DNA of 35,700 nucleotides from Candidatus Bipolaricaulota bacterium (GTDB lineage Bacteria > Bipolaricaulota > Bipolaricaulia > UBA7950 > UBA9294), in the NCBI GenBank assembly GCA_015485945.1, contig WFSM01000063.1, forward strand, positions 1 to 35,700, written 5' to 3'. This document shows positions 8,663-17,290 of the stretch, piece after piece. Position 1 is the stretch's first letter, and each line of letters opens with the position of its first letter. The translations under genes were made by a program, and so were the position numbers. A model generated the notes under the pieces. The model was given only the letters and a program-made list of their open reading frames with translations. It did not search any database and had not been told where the DNA came from.

Positions 8663-10716
8663 TGTGGCAACTCCGCTCCGACCGCGATGATCACGTTCTG
8701 CAATTGATCTACTTGTGCCGTCATCTGCGGCGGCACGAGGATCGTGGTATCGCGCCCGGCGATCACCGCTGGCCCGGTGAGGGCGAGGCCTGGAGCGAGC
8801 TCCGCGCGTGCGAACACGGGCGTGTCCGTCCATCCTGTGGTCGGAAAGTACACAGGACGGATTTCCGGGTGCGCGGGGTGCGCCGCCGCTGGTTTGCGAT
8901 CGTGACCGCGGTCGATTGCAGCTACCGCGCCGACGGCGTGCACACGCAGATTGACGAGTTCCACTGGTTCATCAGGGGCGGAATGTCCGTACAGGTCACG
9001 ATGGCGGGTGTGGAACCGGGCGACAGCGTGGGCGAGCTGGTCCACATCCAACGGCTGCTCCGGAATTTCCACATTGACCTCGTACGATTGGCCGATGTAG
9101 CGCAGATCGAGCGAGCGCTCGCACCGAATCCGCGCCGCCGCCACCCCGTCGCGCACTAGCGCGTCGCGGCCCATCCGCACGAGGTCAGCGAACACAGCGT
9201 TGATTTCATCCGGGTCACAGGCGGCAACCGGCCGCACCACCGAGCGTACGTAGTCGTGTGCAAGATCCGTGCACAACAGGCCGAGAGCGGACAACACCCC
9301 AGCGGCATGGGGCACGATCACACGAGGGATGGAAAGCGCCGCCGCCAGCGCGGGGCCGTGCAACGGCCCGGCGCCCCCGAACGCCAGCAACGAGAAATCA
9401 CGCGGATCACGTCCCCGTTCGACTGTGATTACCCGAACCGCTCGCTCCATGTTTGCCGTGGCAATGGCAATGATTCCGGCGGCTGCCTGTTCCAGTCCTA
9501 ATCCAAGCGGCCGCGCGATCTTATCTGTAATCACCCGCTGTGCTGCGTCGCGGTCAAGCGTGGGCAGCTCCCCGAGCGATTGCCGGGGATCGAGCCGGCC
9601 AAGCACAAGCTGAGCGTCGGTTGCGGTGGGTTCACCGCCGCCGCGGCCATAACAGGCCGGACCGGGATCGGCGCCGGCGCTGCGCGGGCCCACGTGCAGT
9701 CCACCGCCGGAGTCGACCCACGCGATCGATCCCCCACCCGCGCCGATCGTGTGCACTGCTACCATTGGCACTTTGATCGGGTACCCGGCGATGACGCCGT
9801 CCGTGGTCCGCGCTGCTTTTCCGTCCGTCACCAGTGCCACATCAGTGCTCGTCCCCCCCATATCGAACGTGATCAGGTCGTTGTAGCCCGCTCGGTTACC
9901 GACGAATCGCGCCCCCTGCACGCCAGCAGCCGGCCCGGACAGCACGATGCGTACCGGTTGCCGTTCGGCGCCGCGGCTGCTCGTGATTCCCGCGTTTGAC
10001 TGCATAATCTGCCACTTGCGGCGGAACCCCAGCTGCACCCCTTCCGCCTCCAATTGTTCGAGGTAATCGCCGATCACCGGACGCAGCGCTGCATTGATCA
10101 CGGTGGTCGACGTCCGTTCGTACTCGCGAAACTCAGGAAGGACATCGGATGACAGCGTGACCGGTATGTCCGATGCAGCACCGATGATCTCCAACACGCG
10201 GCGTTCGTGGGCGGGATTGACGTACGCAAACAAAAAACAGACAGCGACCGATTTTACTCCGTGCGTCGCCAGCCCGGCCGCGATCCGCTTCACCGCAGGT
10301 TCATCCAATGGAACGATTTCCGCGCCCTGATAATCAAGCCGTTCGGGTACCTCGAACCGAAGCTCGCGCGGCACAAGCGGACGTGGGCGTTCCATCTCAA
10401 GATCATACAGCGATGGCCGATTCTGACGGCCGATTTCGAGAACATCGCGAAACCCAGCGGTGGTGATGAGGGCAGTGGGCGCCAATTTCCCCTCTAACAA
10501 TGCATTGGTAGCAACCGTGGAGCCGTGCACGATCCGTTCCAGTGCAGCGATGCGGATTCCAAACTCCGCCTCGGCCGCGTGCAGTCCACGTGCAACTCCG
10601 TCCGCCAATCGCCCCGGAGTTGACGCCACCTTGAGAAACCGTACCGTGCCGCGGCGGGGATCGAGGGCGACGATGTCGGTGAACGTACCGCCAATGTCGA
10701 TCCCCAGCAGCATCAT
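8659..10716 (-). CDS. hyuA: Hydantoinase A / oxoprolinase family subunit (HyuA)
   Basis: HyuA is the ASKHA-type ATP-binding partner of HyuB. The N-terminus GIDIGGTFTDIVALD is the phosphate-binding loop of the Hydant_A_N domain (about residues 1-175). The hydantoinase A domain follows, with FDMGGTSTDVALVTDG as the second phosphate loop and LLAFGGAGPLHGPALA (about 430-445), and then a C-terminal domain to residue about 680. The ORF track start is a GTG that overlaps the AGGAGG ribosome-binding site; the ATG at 10716 (5 nt from that site) or the adjacent ATG at 10713 (8 nt) is more likely. The gap to the upstream asparaginase gene is 18 nt, which supports an operon. Confidence 0.9.
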   Translation of the reverse strand: MMLLGIDIGGTFTDIVALDPRRGTVRFLKVASTPGRLADGVARGLHAAEAEFGIRIAALERIVHGSTVATNALLEGKLAPTALITTAGFRDVLEIGRQNRPSLYDLEMERPRPLVPRELRFEVPERLDYQGAEIVPLDEPAVKRIAAGLATHGVKSVAVCFLFAYVNPAHERRVLEIIGAASDIPVTLSSDVLPEFREYERTSTTVINAALRPVIGDYLEQLEAEGVQLGFRRKWQIMQSNAGITSSRGAERQPVRIVLSGPAAGVQGARFVGNRAGYNDLITFDMGGTSTDVALVTDGKAARTTDGVIAGYPIKVPMVAVHTIGAGGGSIAWVDSGGGLHVGPRSAGADPGPACYGRGGGEPTATDAQLVLGRLDPRQSLGELPTLDRDAAQRVITDKIARPLGLGLEQAAAGIIAIATANMERAVRVITVERGRDPRDFSLLAFGGAGPLHGPALAAALSIPRVIVPHAAGVLSALGLLCTDLAHDYVRSVVRPVAACDPDEINAVFADLVRMGRDALVRDGVAAARIRCERSLDLRYIGQSYEVNVEIPEQPLDVDQLAHAVARFHTRHRDLYGHSAPDEPVELVNLRVHAVGAVAAIDRGHDRKPAAAHPAHPEIRPVYFPTTGWTDTPVFARAELAPGLALTGPAVIAGRDTTILVPPQMTAQVDQLQNVIIAVGAELPQ

Positions 10717-10734
10717 CCGCACCTCCTGCGGCGC

Positions 10735-11235
10735 TTACACCCTCTTGAACGTGAGATTGTCGTAGTCTTTCACCACACCGGGAAACCGCAGGACGCGGTT
10801 GTGCATGACGACGTACACCCCGGGGGAGACGAGTCGAGCAGCGAACAGTGCTTCGGTAACGTTCTGCACGGCGTCGCTATCGCGGAATTCGTACGGTCGC
10901 ATCGCCCCGGTGAGGATCACGGGAATCGTGAGGTCAGGGAGTTCGCGGTAGAGGAGCTCACCCGTGTTGGCCATGGTATCCGTCCCGTGCAGGATCACGA
11001 TTGCATCTGAGTGTGGGATCATCCGGCGTGTCTCTTCCAGAATGCGGCGACGGTCGTCCTCGGTCATCTCCAACGAGTCTTTAAACACGATCTGTTTATA
11101 AGTGACATCGAGATCGGGCAGCCGCAGCGTGGACAGCATGGTGGGGAGAATAGTGTGATAGTTGCGCAGCGAGCCGTCACGCTCGTTGTACGTCTTTTCG
11201 ATCGTTCCCCCGGTGGTGAGAATTGTCAGTCGCAT
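10735..11235 (-). CDS. Single-domain asparaginase-family protein (N-domain only)
   Basis: Type I/II L-asparaginases (about 320-330 residues) hydrolyse asparagine through two threonines held in the N-terminal domain, with a C-terminal domain completing dimers. Here only 166 residues are present. All N-domain catalytic motifs are intact: LTTGGTIEK (first Thr, residues 6-7), LHGTDTM (Thr-Asp pair), LTGAMRP and the late lysine in VVKDYDNLTF. The ORF stops right after TFK, where the linker to the C-domain would begin, and hyuA starts 18 nt later, so the missing half is not simply out of frame here. The ATG at 11235 is chosen because the family N-terminus MRLTILTTGG begins there. Possible roles are amidohydrolysis of a HyuAB product or of asparagine. 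Confidence 0.85.
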   Translation of the reverse strand: MRLTILTTGGTIEKTYNERDGSLRNYHTILPTMLSTLRLPDLDVTYKQIVFKDSLEMTEDDRRRILEETRRMIPHSDAIVILHGTDTMANTGELLYRELPDLTIPVILTGAMRPYEFRDSDAVQNVTEALFAARLVSPGVYVVMHNRVLRFPGVVKDYDNLTFKRV

Positions 11236-11270
11236 CGTCGCGATGATTATCCACGGTGCGATCCGGTTGA

Positions 11271-11801
11271 TCAACGGAAGATTGCGATTCCGATTAATCC
11301 GGCCGCGATGATTACGATAACGGGATGTACTTTCTGCCCTCCGAACAGTACGGCGAAGAATGCGGCAGCGGCGATTATGGCGGTGATTACCCCATCGATC
11401 GAAATCGAACCAAAGGTATACACCGAATAGATGATGAGCGCGAGGATACCGGGATGAAGCGCCATTTTCGCGCGGTTAAGCGTATCCTGCGATCGGAGGT
11501 GGGAGACAGCGAGCGCGTATCCGATCAACAGCATGATCCCGGGCGAGATGACGGCGAGCGAGGCGACGAGCGCGCCACCGATCCCGCTGATTTTGTAGCC
11601 GGTCAACGTGGCGGAGTTAATTGCGATCGGGCCTGGCGTCATCTGCGCGATGGTGATCACATCACGCATCTGGGCGGCGGTCAGCCATGCGTGCTGAGTT
11701 ACGATTTCGTACTGGATGAGGGCAATAGTGGCAATCCCGCCGCCGTAGGCGCTGATTCCAATCAGAAAAAAGCTCGCGTAGAGTTGCAGTAAAATTCCCA
11801 T
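11271..11801 (-). CDS. ChrA-family transporter half, second of a tandem pair
   Basis: ChrA (CHR) proteins export chromate and possibly other oxyanions. Long members have two homologous halves; short-chain members, as here, occur as two separate adjacent genes. This 176-residue protein has the repeat-unit motifs: an early AYGGGIATIALIQYE, the PGPIAINSATLTGY motif and GGALVASLAVISPG, with about five or six hydrophobic segments. The N-terminal FGGG motif of the partner is replaced by YGGG. It lies 29 nt downstream of the first half and 35 nt upstream of the asparaginase-type gene. The actual anion is unknown; no chromate regulator is present. Confidence 0.85.
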   Translation of the reverse strand: MGILLQLYASFFLIGISAYGGGIATIALIQYEIVTQHAWLTAAQMRDVITIAQMTPGPIAINSATLTGYKISGIGGALVASLAVISPGIMLLIGYALAVSHLRSQDTLNRAKMALHPGILALIIYSVYTFGSISIDGVITAIIAAAAFFAVLFGGQKVHPVIVIIAAGLIGIAIFR

Positions 11802-11830
11802 TTAAACCAGCCCCATTGTTCGATCCGGCG

Positions 11831-12400
11831 TCACGGCTTCCCCTTGCGAAAGATGAACATTCCCACTGCACCAGAGATAAATATCGCTACGATGGGGTGA
11901 ATCCGAAACGTAAATAGGATGACGAGGATTCCCGCTGTCAGTCCGATCGTGCGCAGGTTAAGCGCGCTCCCGCGGCCGAACACATACGCTGCATATGCGA
12001 TTTCGCCGGTGATCGCTGCTCCTGCTCCTTTGAAAAACGCCCGCACGATGTCCATGGTGGTAAACCGAAACAGGAATGCAGCGATGAGCAGAATGACGAT
12101 AATTGATGGTGTGACGACCCCGGCCACCGCAGCAAGCACACCTGGAACCCCGCGCATGCGCAACCCTTGCAGGAATGCGGAGTTCACCGCGATCGAGCCG
12201 GGAAACACCGTGGACACGGACACGATATCGGTGAGGGCCGCATCGTCGATCCAATTCCGCTTGGCATGAAGCTCGTAGTTTAACACAGGCAGCATCGCGA
12301 ACCCGCCGCCGAACGTGAGCAGCCCGATCCTGAAGAATACCCAAAAGATTCCCCATAGGGTGACTTCGCGTTCGGCACGGTGGCTGTCTCTATCCGGCAT
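11831..12400 (-). CDS. ChrA-family transporter half, first of a tandem pair
   Basis: This 189-residue short-chain CHR protein would form a heteromeric exporter with the next gene. Visible family motifs are FFRIGLLTFGGGFAMLPVL near residues 20-38, FPGSIAVNSAFLQG and GVVTPSIIVILLIA, followed by further membrane segments. The ORF track start at 12487 is too early; the ATG at 12400 has GGAGG five bases upstream and begins a charged cytoplasmic N-terminus (MPDRDSHRAER) before the first helix. A promoter (12455-12483) lies between it and the TauE gene. It heads a tight run of five genes ending in hyuB. Confidence 0.85.
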   Translation of the reverse strand: MPDRDSHRAEREVTLWGIFWVFFRIGLLTFGGGFAMLPVLNYELHAKRNWIDDAALTDIVSVSTVFPGSIAVNSAFLQGLRMRGVPGVLAAVAGVVTPSIIVILLIAAFLFRFTTMDIVRAFFKGAGAAITGEIAYAAYVFGRGSALNLRTIGLTAGILVILFTFRIHPIVAIFISGAVGMFIFRKGKP

Positions 12401-12454
12401 GTGGCCCTCCTCCCCGGTGTTAAAAGCGGCGCCCCCGCGGGCACAACCACCAGA

Positions 12455-12483
12455 TAATAGAAAACACCCGCCGTCGCAACAAC
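12455..12483 (-). promoter_or_regulatory. Promoter for the chrA-asparaginase-hyuAB operon
   Basis: On the minus strand TTGTTG and TATTAT are 17 nt apart. They sit in the 96-nt gap after the TauE gene and would start transcription about 50 nt before the first chrA gene. This would separate control of the exporter/hydrolase operon from the TauE permease, although read-through from TauE is also possible. Confidence 0.5.
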
Positions 12484-12496
12484 ACACGTGCCCGGT

Positions 12497-13276
12497 TCAT
12501 ACCGCTTTGAGGATCATGTTGACGATGGCGTACACGAGGACGATCCCGAATAACTGGCGCAGCCGGCGTTTGGGGATCCGCGCCCCAAAGCGCGGACCGA
12601 GCTGAGCCCCGATGATCAACCCAATGATGAGCGGAAGGGCGAGCTCGGGGCGCAGGTCGCCCTGGACCCAGTGCTGGTAGGAGCCGATCACCGCCGATGG
12701 GATCATGACGAACAGGCTCGTTGCCACCGCGGTGACGATGTCGAGGCCGAGAAACACGGCCAATGACGGGACCATAACTGTGCCGCCGCCGATTCCGAAC
12801 ATCCCCGACGCCACCCCGGCGATAAGCCCGATGACTACCGCAGTGAGATAGAGACGTGCCCCCTGCACTTTCCCGTGCAGGGAGAGTGGAATCTCCTTAG
12901 GCGGTTTGCCCTGGAGCATCATCCCCGCTGGGTAGAGAAGAAGGCCGGCAAATCCGATCTCCAGCCAGCGCGCGTTAATAAATGCGCTGATCCACGCTCC
13001 GGTCCATGCTCCCAGGATCGCCATCGGCATGATAAGAAGCCCGATGCGGACGTTGATCACTCGGCGTCCCCAGTACGCGATCGTTCCGGATAAGCTGGTA
13101 AATACCACTCCAGCGATACTCGTTCCGGTCGCTTGGTGCATCGTGGGCACAAACCCGCCGAGCAGCAGCAGCGGAACCATGAAGATCCCCCCGCCAACGC
13201 CGAGCAGGCTGGCGAACCCGCCGATCACGATCGCGCTCACAAACAGGCTGACAAACGTAACGATTTCCAGATGCAC
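12497..13276 (-). CDS. TauE/SafE-family anion permease
   Basis: Members of this family are eight-helix membrane permeases implicated in export of sulfite, sulfoacetate or related organosulfur anions. The 259-residue protein shows the duplicated family motif: GGFASLLGVGGGIFMVPLLLL (about residues 20-40) in the first half and AGVASGMFGIGGGTVMVPSL (about 155-175) in the second. The ORF track start (13447) runs through the divergent promoter region; the GTG at 13276 follows AAAGGA and starts the first hydrophobic segment, so it is preferred. Adjacency to the ChrA pair places two anion exporters in one cluster. Confidence 0.85.
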   Translation of the reverse strand: MHLEIVTFVSLFVSAIVIGGFASLLGVGGGIFMVPLLLLGGFVPTMHQATGTSIAGVVFTSLSGTIAYWGRRVINVRIGLLIMPMAILGAWTGAWISAFINARWLEIGFAGLLLYPAGMMLQGKPPKEIPLSLHGKVQGARLYLTAVVIGLIAGVASGMFGIGGGTVMVPSLAVFLGLDIVTAVATSLFVMIPSAVIGSYQHWVQGDLRPELALPLIIGLIIGAQLGPRFGARIPKRRLRQLFGIVLVYAIVNMILKAV

Positions 13277-13309
13277 GCCGGTCCTTTCTTGCAATCGATA
13301 ATGCGCTTC

Positions 13310-13338
13310 ACTATACGCGATCTGGGCGCTGAAGTCAC
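13310..13338 (-). promoter_or_regulatory. Promoter for the TauE-family gene
   Basis: On the minus strand GTGACT and TATAGT are separated by 17 nt, giving transcription start near 13303 and a leader of about 27 nt with AAAGGA before the GTG start. It is divergent from and overlaps the region of the HD-protein promoter. Confidence 0.5.
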
Positions 13339-13341
13339 CTG

Positions 13342-13370
13342 TGGACGAACGACGTGTTACCGGGTAGAGT
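13342..13370 (+). promoter_or_regulatory. Possible promoter for the HD-domain/PepF unit
   Basis: TGGACG at 13342-13347 and TAGAGT at 13365-13370 are 17 nt apart, upstream of GGAAAGGAGG and the ATG at 13389. The hexamers are moderate matches. Divergent from the TauE promoter with back-to-back -35 boxes. Confidence 0.42.
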
Positions 13371-13388
13371 TGCACGGAAAGGAGGGAA

Positions 13389-13988
13389 ATGATGAACACC
13401 CATGTACCGACGCGCGAGGAGGCGTTTGCTCTCCTCACTGAGTACAACCAGTCAAAAAGCCTGATTAACCACGCGCTTGCTGTGGAGGGAGTGATGCGCT
13501 ATATGGCGCGCAACCGCGGCGAGGACGAGGAAAAGTGGGGAATTATCGGGCTGGTGCACGATCTCGACTATGAACGCTATCCTGAGCAACACTGTCGGAA
13601 GACGAAGGAAATCCTGGAGGCCCACGGCTGGCCCGAGGATTACATCCGCGCGGTCATGTCGCACGGCTGGGGGCTGGTCACCGATGTCAAGCCAGAGCAC
13701 GAGATGGAAAAGGTGCTGTACACGATCGATGAGCTAACCGGGCTCGTCACCGCGGTTGCGTTGGTGCGGCCGTCGAAGAGCGTCCTCGACATGAAGCCGA
13801 AATCGGTCACCAAGAAATGGAAGGACAAGAGCTTCGCTGCCGGTGTGAACCGGGATGTGATCCAGCAGGGTGCGGACATGCTTGGGATGGAGCTCACCGA
13901 ACTGTTCGCTGATGTGATCGCGGGAATGCGCGAAGTTGCAGACAAGATTGGGCTCGCTGGCGAATCTGAATCTGGAGGTGCGGAATGA
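13389..13988 (+). CDS. HD (HDIG-type) domain protein, putative phosphohydrolase
   Basis: HD proteins are metal-dependent phosphohydrolases, often acting on nucleotides. The 199-residue sequence has the ligand series in order: H in INHALAVEG (about residue 28), the HD pair in GLVHDLDYE (about 57-58), a further H in VMSHGWG and D in YTIDELTGL. It is close to the short HDIG proteins often annotated as hydrolases of unknown substrate. The start is one of two consecutive ATGs with GGAGGG directly upstream. Its last codons overlap the oligopeptidase start by ATGA, so the two are translationally coupled. The C-terminal tail is acidic and glycine/serine rich. Confidence 0.82.
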   Translation: MMNTHVPTREEAFALLTEYNQSKSLINHALAVEGVMRYMARNRGEDEEKWGIIGLVHDLDYERYPEQHCRKTKEILEAHGWPEDYIRAVMSHGWGLVTDVKPEHEMEKVLYTIDELTGLVTAVALVRPSKSVLDMKPKSVTKKWKDKSFAAGVNRDVIQQGADMLGMELTELFADVIAGMREVADKIGLAGESESGGAE

Positions 13989-15742
13989 CGGACTACACTC
14001 TTGGGCAATGGTCGCTTACCGATCTCATCCCGTCCCCGGATGGACCGGAAATTACGGAGTACATGAACAAACTGACCGCGGCGGCGGACGCCCTTGTCGC
14101 GAAAAAGCCGCTGTTGGTAGCGGAAATTGCTGCTGACGAGTTCAACAGCATTCTAACGCTGGTCGATGAGATTGCGGGGCTGTCACGGCGGCTGGGAGCG
14201 TACACCGAGCTGTGGTTTGCCGCGGACACCAGCAATCAGCACGCACTCGCGCTGAAGGGGCGCGTCGAACAGCTCCTTACCGACGTGCGCAACAAAACGC
14301 TGCTGTTCGCGCTGTGGTGGAAACAATTGGATGCAGATGCCGCCGCCCGGTTGCTCGCGGAAAGCGGCGACCTGCGCTATTACCTGGAATCGCTGCGGCG
14401 GTTTACCCCGTATACCCTGACCGAGCCCGAGGAACGGGTGATCAACATCAAGGACGTCAACGGTGTGGACGCCCTGCGGACGATGTATGAGATGATAACG
14501 AGCTCGTTCTCGTTCCAGCTGGAAGTGGACGGCGAGGTGAAAACGCTCACGCGGTCGCAGCTTTCCGCCTACGCACGCGACCCCAACCCCGACCGCCGTG
14601 CCGCTGCATATCGTGAGCTGTACCGGGTATACGGCGACAACGGCACCCTGCTCGGGCAGATTTACCAACACATCGTACGTGACTGGTCCGAGGAAAACGT
14701 GTCTTTGCGCGGTTTTCCCGCGCCGATTACCCCGCGCAACCTGCGTAACGACATTCCAGACGCGGTTGTCGACACCCTCCTCGGCGTGTGCCAGGATAAC
14801 GTCGGCCTGTTCCAGGACTATTTTCGCATGAAGGCGAAGTGGCTGGGAATGGATACGCTCCGCCGTTACGACATCTACGCACCGGTGAGCACCACCCGCA
14901 AGGAGTACCCGTTCGCCCGCGCGATCGAGATGGTGTCCGCCAGTCTGAACCGATTCTCCCCGACTCTCGCCGCTCATGCGGAGCGGGTTATCGCCGAGCG
15001 CCACCTCGATTCCGAACCGCGGCCGGGGAAATACGGGGGCGCGTTTTGTTACGGTGTTTTGCCCGGCATCACACCGTGGGTACTTGTGAACTATAATGGC
15101 CACTACAACGACGTTTCCACCCTTGCCCACGAGCTCGGGCACGCAGTCCACGCCCTCATGGCGGCGGATCACTCCCCACTCACATTCCATTCCGCCCTTC
15201 CGCTTGCCGAGACCGCGTCCGTGTTCTCCGAGATCCTCCTGCTTGACAACGTGCTAACCACCGAGCCTGACCCCGCGGTACGGCGCGACATTCTCGCCGG
15301 ATTTATCGACAGCACCTACGCTACCGTGACCCGACAGGCGTATTTCGTCCTGTTCGAGCGCGAAGCACACGCGCTGATCAAGGACGGAACTACTACCGAC
15401 GCACTCGCCGCCCGCTACCTCGCCAATCTGCACGATCAGTTCGGCACCGCAGTCGACATTGGCGAAGAATTCCGTTGGGAGTGGGTATCAATTCCGCACA
15501 TCTACTCAACGCCGTTTTACTGTTATGCGTACAGCTTCGGCCAGCTCCTCGTGCTCGCGCTGTACACGCGGTACAAGGAAGAAGGGCGCAGCTTCGTTCC
15601 CAAGTACCTGCGCATCCTCGCGCACGGTGGTTCAAAGTCACCGCAGGCAATTCTGGCTGAGGCCGGTATCGACATGGCGGATCCCGCGTTTTGGCAGGGT
15701 GGATTCGATGTTGTCCGCGAGATGATCGCAGAGCTGCGTTAG
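13985..15742 (+). CDS. M3-family oligoendopeptidase (PepF-like)
   Basis: M3 metallopeptidases cleave short peptides in the cytosol. The 585-residue protein has the zinc motif HELGH at residues 382-386 and the third-ligand helix ETASVFSE about 25 residues later, with an N-terminal helical lid domain. Length and the C-terminal HIYSTPFYCYAYSFGQ substrate-binding loop match the PepF/oligoendopeptidase F clade. The ATG overlaps the HD gene stop (ATGA) and is preceded by GGAGG. Together with the S9 peptidase and the asparaginase/Hyu genes it points to peptide and amide catabolism. No signal peptide is present. Confidence 0.92.
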   Translation: MTDYTLGQWSLTDLIPSPDGPEITEYMNKLTAAADALVAKKPLLVAEIAADEFNSILTLVDEIAGLSRRLGAYTELWFAADTSNQHALALKGRVEQLLTDVRNKTLLFALWWKQLDADAAARLLAESGDLRYYLESLRRFTPYTLTEPEERVINIKDVNGVDALRTMYEMITSSFSFQLEVDGEVKTLTRSQLSAYARDPNPDRRAAAYRELYRVYGDNGTLLGQIYQHIVRDWSEENVSLRGFPAPITPRNLRNDIPDAVVDTLLGVCQDNVGLFQDYFRMKAKWLGMDTLRRYDIYAPVSTTRKEYPFARAIEMVSASLNRFSPTLAAHAERVIAERHLDSEPRPGKYGGAFCYGVLPGITPWVLVNYNGHYNDVSTLAHELGHAVHALMAADHSPLTFHSALPLAETASVFSEILLLDNVLTTEPDPAVRRDILAGFIDSTYATVTRQAYFVLFEREAHALIKDGTTTDALAARYLANLHDQFGTAVDIGEEFRWEWVSIPHIYSTPFYCYAYSFGQLLVLALYTRYKEEGRSFVPKYLRILAHGGSKSPQAILAEAGIDMADPAFWQGGFDVVREMIAELR

Positions 15743-15790
15743 GTCGATAATAGCTGATCCAACCCCGGGTGGTTCCGCGCTTCCATCCGC

Positions 15791-15818
15791 TTGACAACCG
15801 GGTGGTTGCGGCTATACT
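15791..15818 (+). promoter_or_regulatory. Promoter for the MFS transporter gene
   Basis: A perfect TTGACA at 15791-15796 and TATACT at 15813-15818 are 16 nt apart. They lie downstream of the ORF-track start at 15769, so that start would not be on the transcript and a later start codon must be used. A small GCCGG/CCGGC hairpin can form in the leader. Confidence 0.6.
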
Positions 15819-15879
15819 TCGCCAACCCCTGCCGGCGGAGTCCGGCGAGGGTAATTTGCTGTTACGGAGTTTAACGCAG

Positions 15880-17271
15880 ATGGTGAAGGCATTTCGGAAC
15901 TGGAAGCACGCCGCTGAACCGTGGTACGCCGCCACCGGGCTCGCCAGCGTGGTGATGGGAACGTCGTCAGTCCTCGTCCCGCTGATGATCGCCTCGGTTC
16001 TCGGCCGGTCGGTAGGCGCGGTCGGGATTCTGTCGAGCGTGGTCAGCCTGGTGGGAGTAATCGGCAGCCTAGTGTGGGGGCGGTTGTCCGACGCCGCCGC
16101 CCGCCGCAAGGCGTTCATCATCTTGAGTTACACGATGCTCGGGGTGAGTTTTCTCGGTACGGCGTTTGCAAGCACGTTTGCGTCCGTGCTCGCCTGGAAC
16201 ATGGTTCTCAACTTCTTCTGGATGGCGAACGCGTCGATCACGGTATTGATCGTAATTGAAAACCGCGATAAATCAATCTGGGAGGTACGAATCGGACACC
16301 TCAACCAGATAATCGCTCTCGGTTGGCTGGCCGGACTTATCCTCGGGAGCGTGAGCTTGGGGATCGCCACTCCGCACATCGGGCGAGAAATGGCGATTCG
16401 ATATTTGTTCCTCCTGCTGAGCATCAGCGGCATCGGCGCCGCCATTCTCGCCGCGTGGTTTATCCCGCGCACGACGCCGAAGTTCACCCGGCGGCGGTTC
16501 CGGGGGATGATCGTCGCACTGGGAAATTTCTTGATTGAGACGGGACGGTTCCGCCCGACCCATCTCTATCACCGCCTCAACCCGCGCCGCCTGCCCGCGC
16601 TGTTGTGGGGCACCGCCGGGCTACGGCACGAAACCAAGTTGTTTTTGTGGGGAACGTTGCTCGCATTCACCGGATTTGGGTTTTTCTTTGTCCCGCTTCC
16701 GGTGTTGCTCGCACAGCGATTCGGGTTTCCCACGGCGACAGTATTTTCCTATTTTGTGGCACTCAACGCCGCGATCGTGATCACATACCCGTTTGTGTCC
16801 CATCGCATCAAACGTGCGGGTAACGGAACGATCCAAGTGGGGGCACTCATTGTCCGGCTGGTACTGTTCGGATTAATGGGGGTTTACCTTACTGTGACCA
16901 CGGGGGTTCCGCCCACCGCGTTTCTCATCGCTTACTTCTTGATGCTCGGGTCGAGTTGGTCGTTCTTCCAGCTTTCTGGGGTGGCGCTTGCGTCACGGCT
17001 TGCTAAACCGGAGAACCGTGGCCAGGCGCTCGGGCTGTATAACGCAGTTGCGGGATTGGGAACGATCATTGCCGGCGTGGGCAGCGGAACCCTTGCCGAC
17101 GACTTCGGTTACGGCCCGGCATTCATCGCCGCCGGCGTGCTGGTCGGCGGAGCGATCCTGGTTCTACATTGCCTTCCGCTTCCCGAGCCGACCTCGACTG
17201 AAACGGTACCGGTGTCCGCCACAGCAAACACTGATCGGAGGGCGGCACGGCCGGCATCATCACGGGGGTAG
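15880..17271 (+). CDS. Major facilitator superfamily transporter
   Basis: A 12-helix secondary transporter of about 463 residues; the substrate is unknown. The first helix starts at about residue 15 (AATGLASVVMGTSSVLVPLM) and the loop after helix 2 carries the MFS motif WGRLSDAAARRKAF. A long cytoplasmic loop with basic residues separates the two six-helix halves, and the second half has the motif FQLSGVALASRLAKPENRGQALG. The ATG at 15880 is chosen because a strong promoter at 15791-15818 excludes the ORF-track start; an in-frame TTG at 15856, five bases after GGCGAGG, is a credible alternative. It is convergent with the DUF2007 gene. Confidence 0.85.
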   Translation: MVKAFRNWKHAAEPWYAATGLASVVMGTSSVLVPLMIASVLGRSVGAVGILSSVVSLVGVIGSLVWGRLSDAAARRKAFIILSYTMLGVSFLGTAFASTFASVLAWNMVLNFFWMANASITVLIVIENRDKSIWEVRIGHLNQIIALGWLAGLILGSVSLGIATPHIGREMAIRYLFLLLSISGIGAAILAAWFIPRTTPKFTRRRFRGMIVALGNFLIETGRFRPTHLYHRLNPRRLPALLWGTAGLRHETKLFLWGTLLAFTGFGFFFVPLPVLLAQRFGFPTATVFSYFVALNAAIVITYPFVSHRIKRAGNGTIQVGALIVRLVLFGLMGVYLTVTTGVPPTAFLIAYFLMLGSSWSFFQLSGVALASRLAKPENRGQALGLYNAVAGLGTIIAGVGSGTLADDFGYGPAFIAAGVLVGGAILVLHCLPLPEPTSTETVPVSATANTDRRAARPASSRG

Positions 17272-17290
17272 CGGCGCGATGATGTTTCGG

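Noticed and set aside
11271-12400. Two ChrA genes as a frameshifted single long ChrA
   Set aside because: Each half has its own start, the 29-nt gap is clean, and paired short-chain ChrA proteins are a known arrangement.
14183-15190. 335-codon minus-strand ORF opposite the M3 peptidase
   Set aside because: Antisense shadow without recognisable motifs; the peptidase on the plus strand is complete.
15769-15879. N-terminal extension of the MFS protein
   Set aside because: It overlaps a strong TTGACA/TATACT promoter and is not hydrophobic or conserved-looking.
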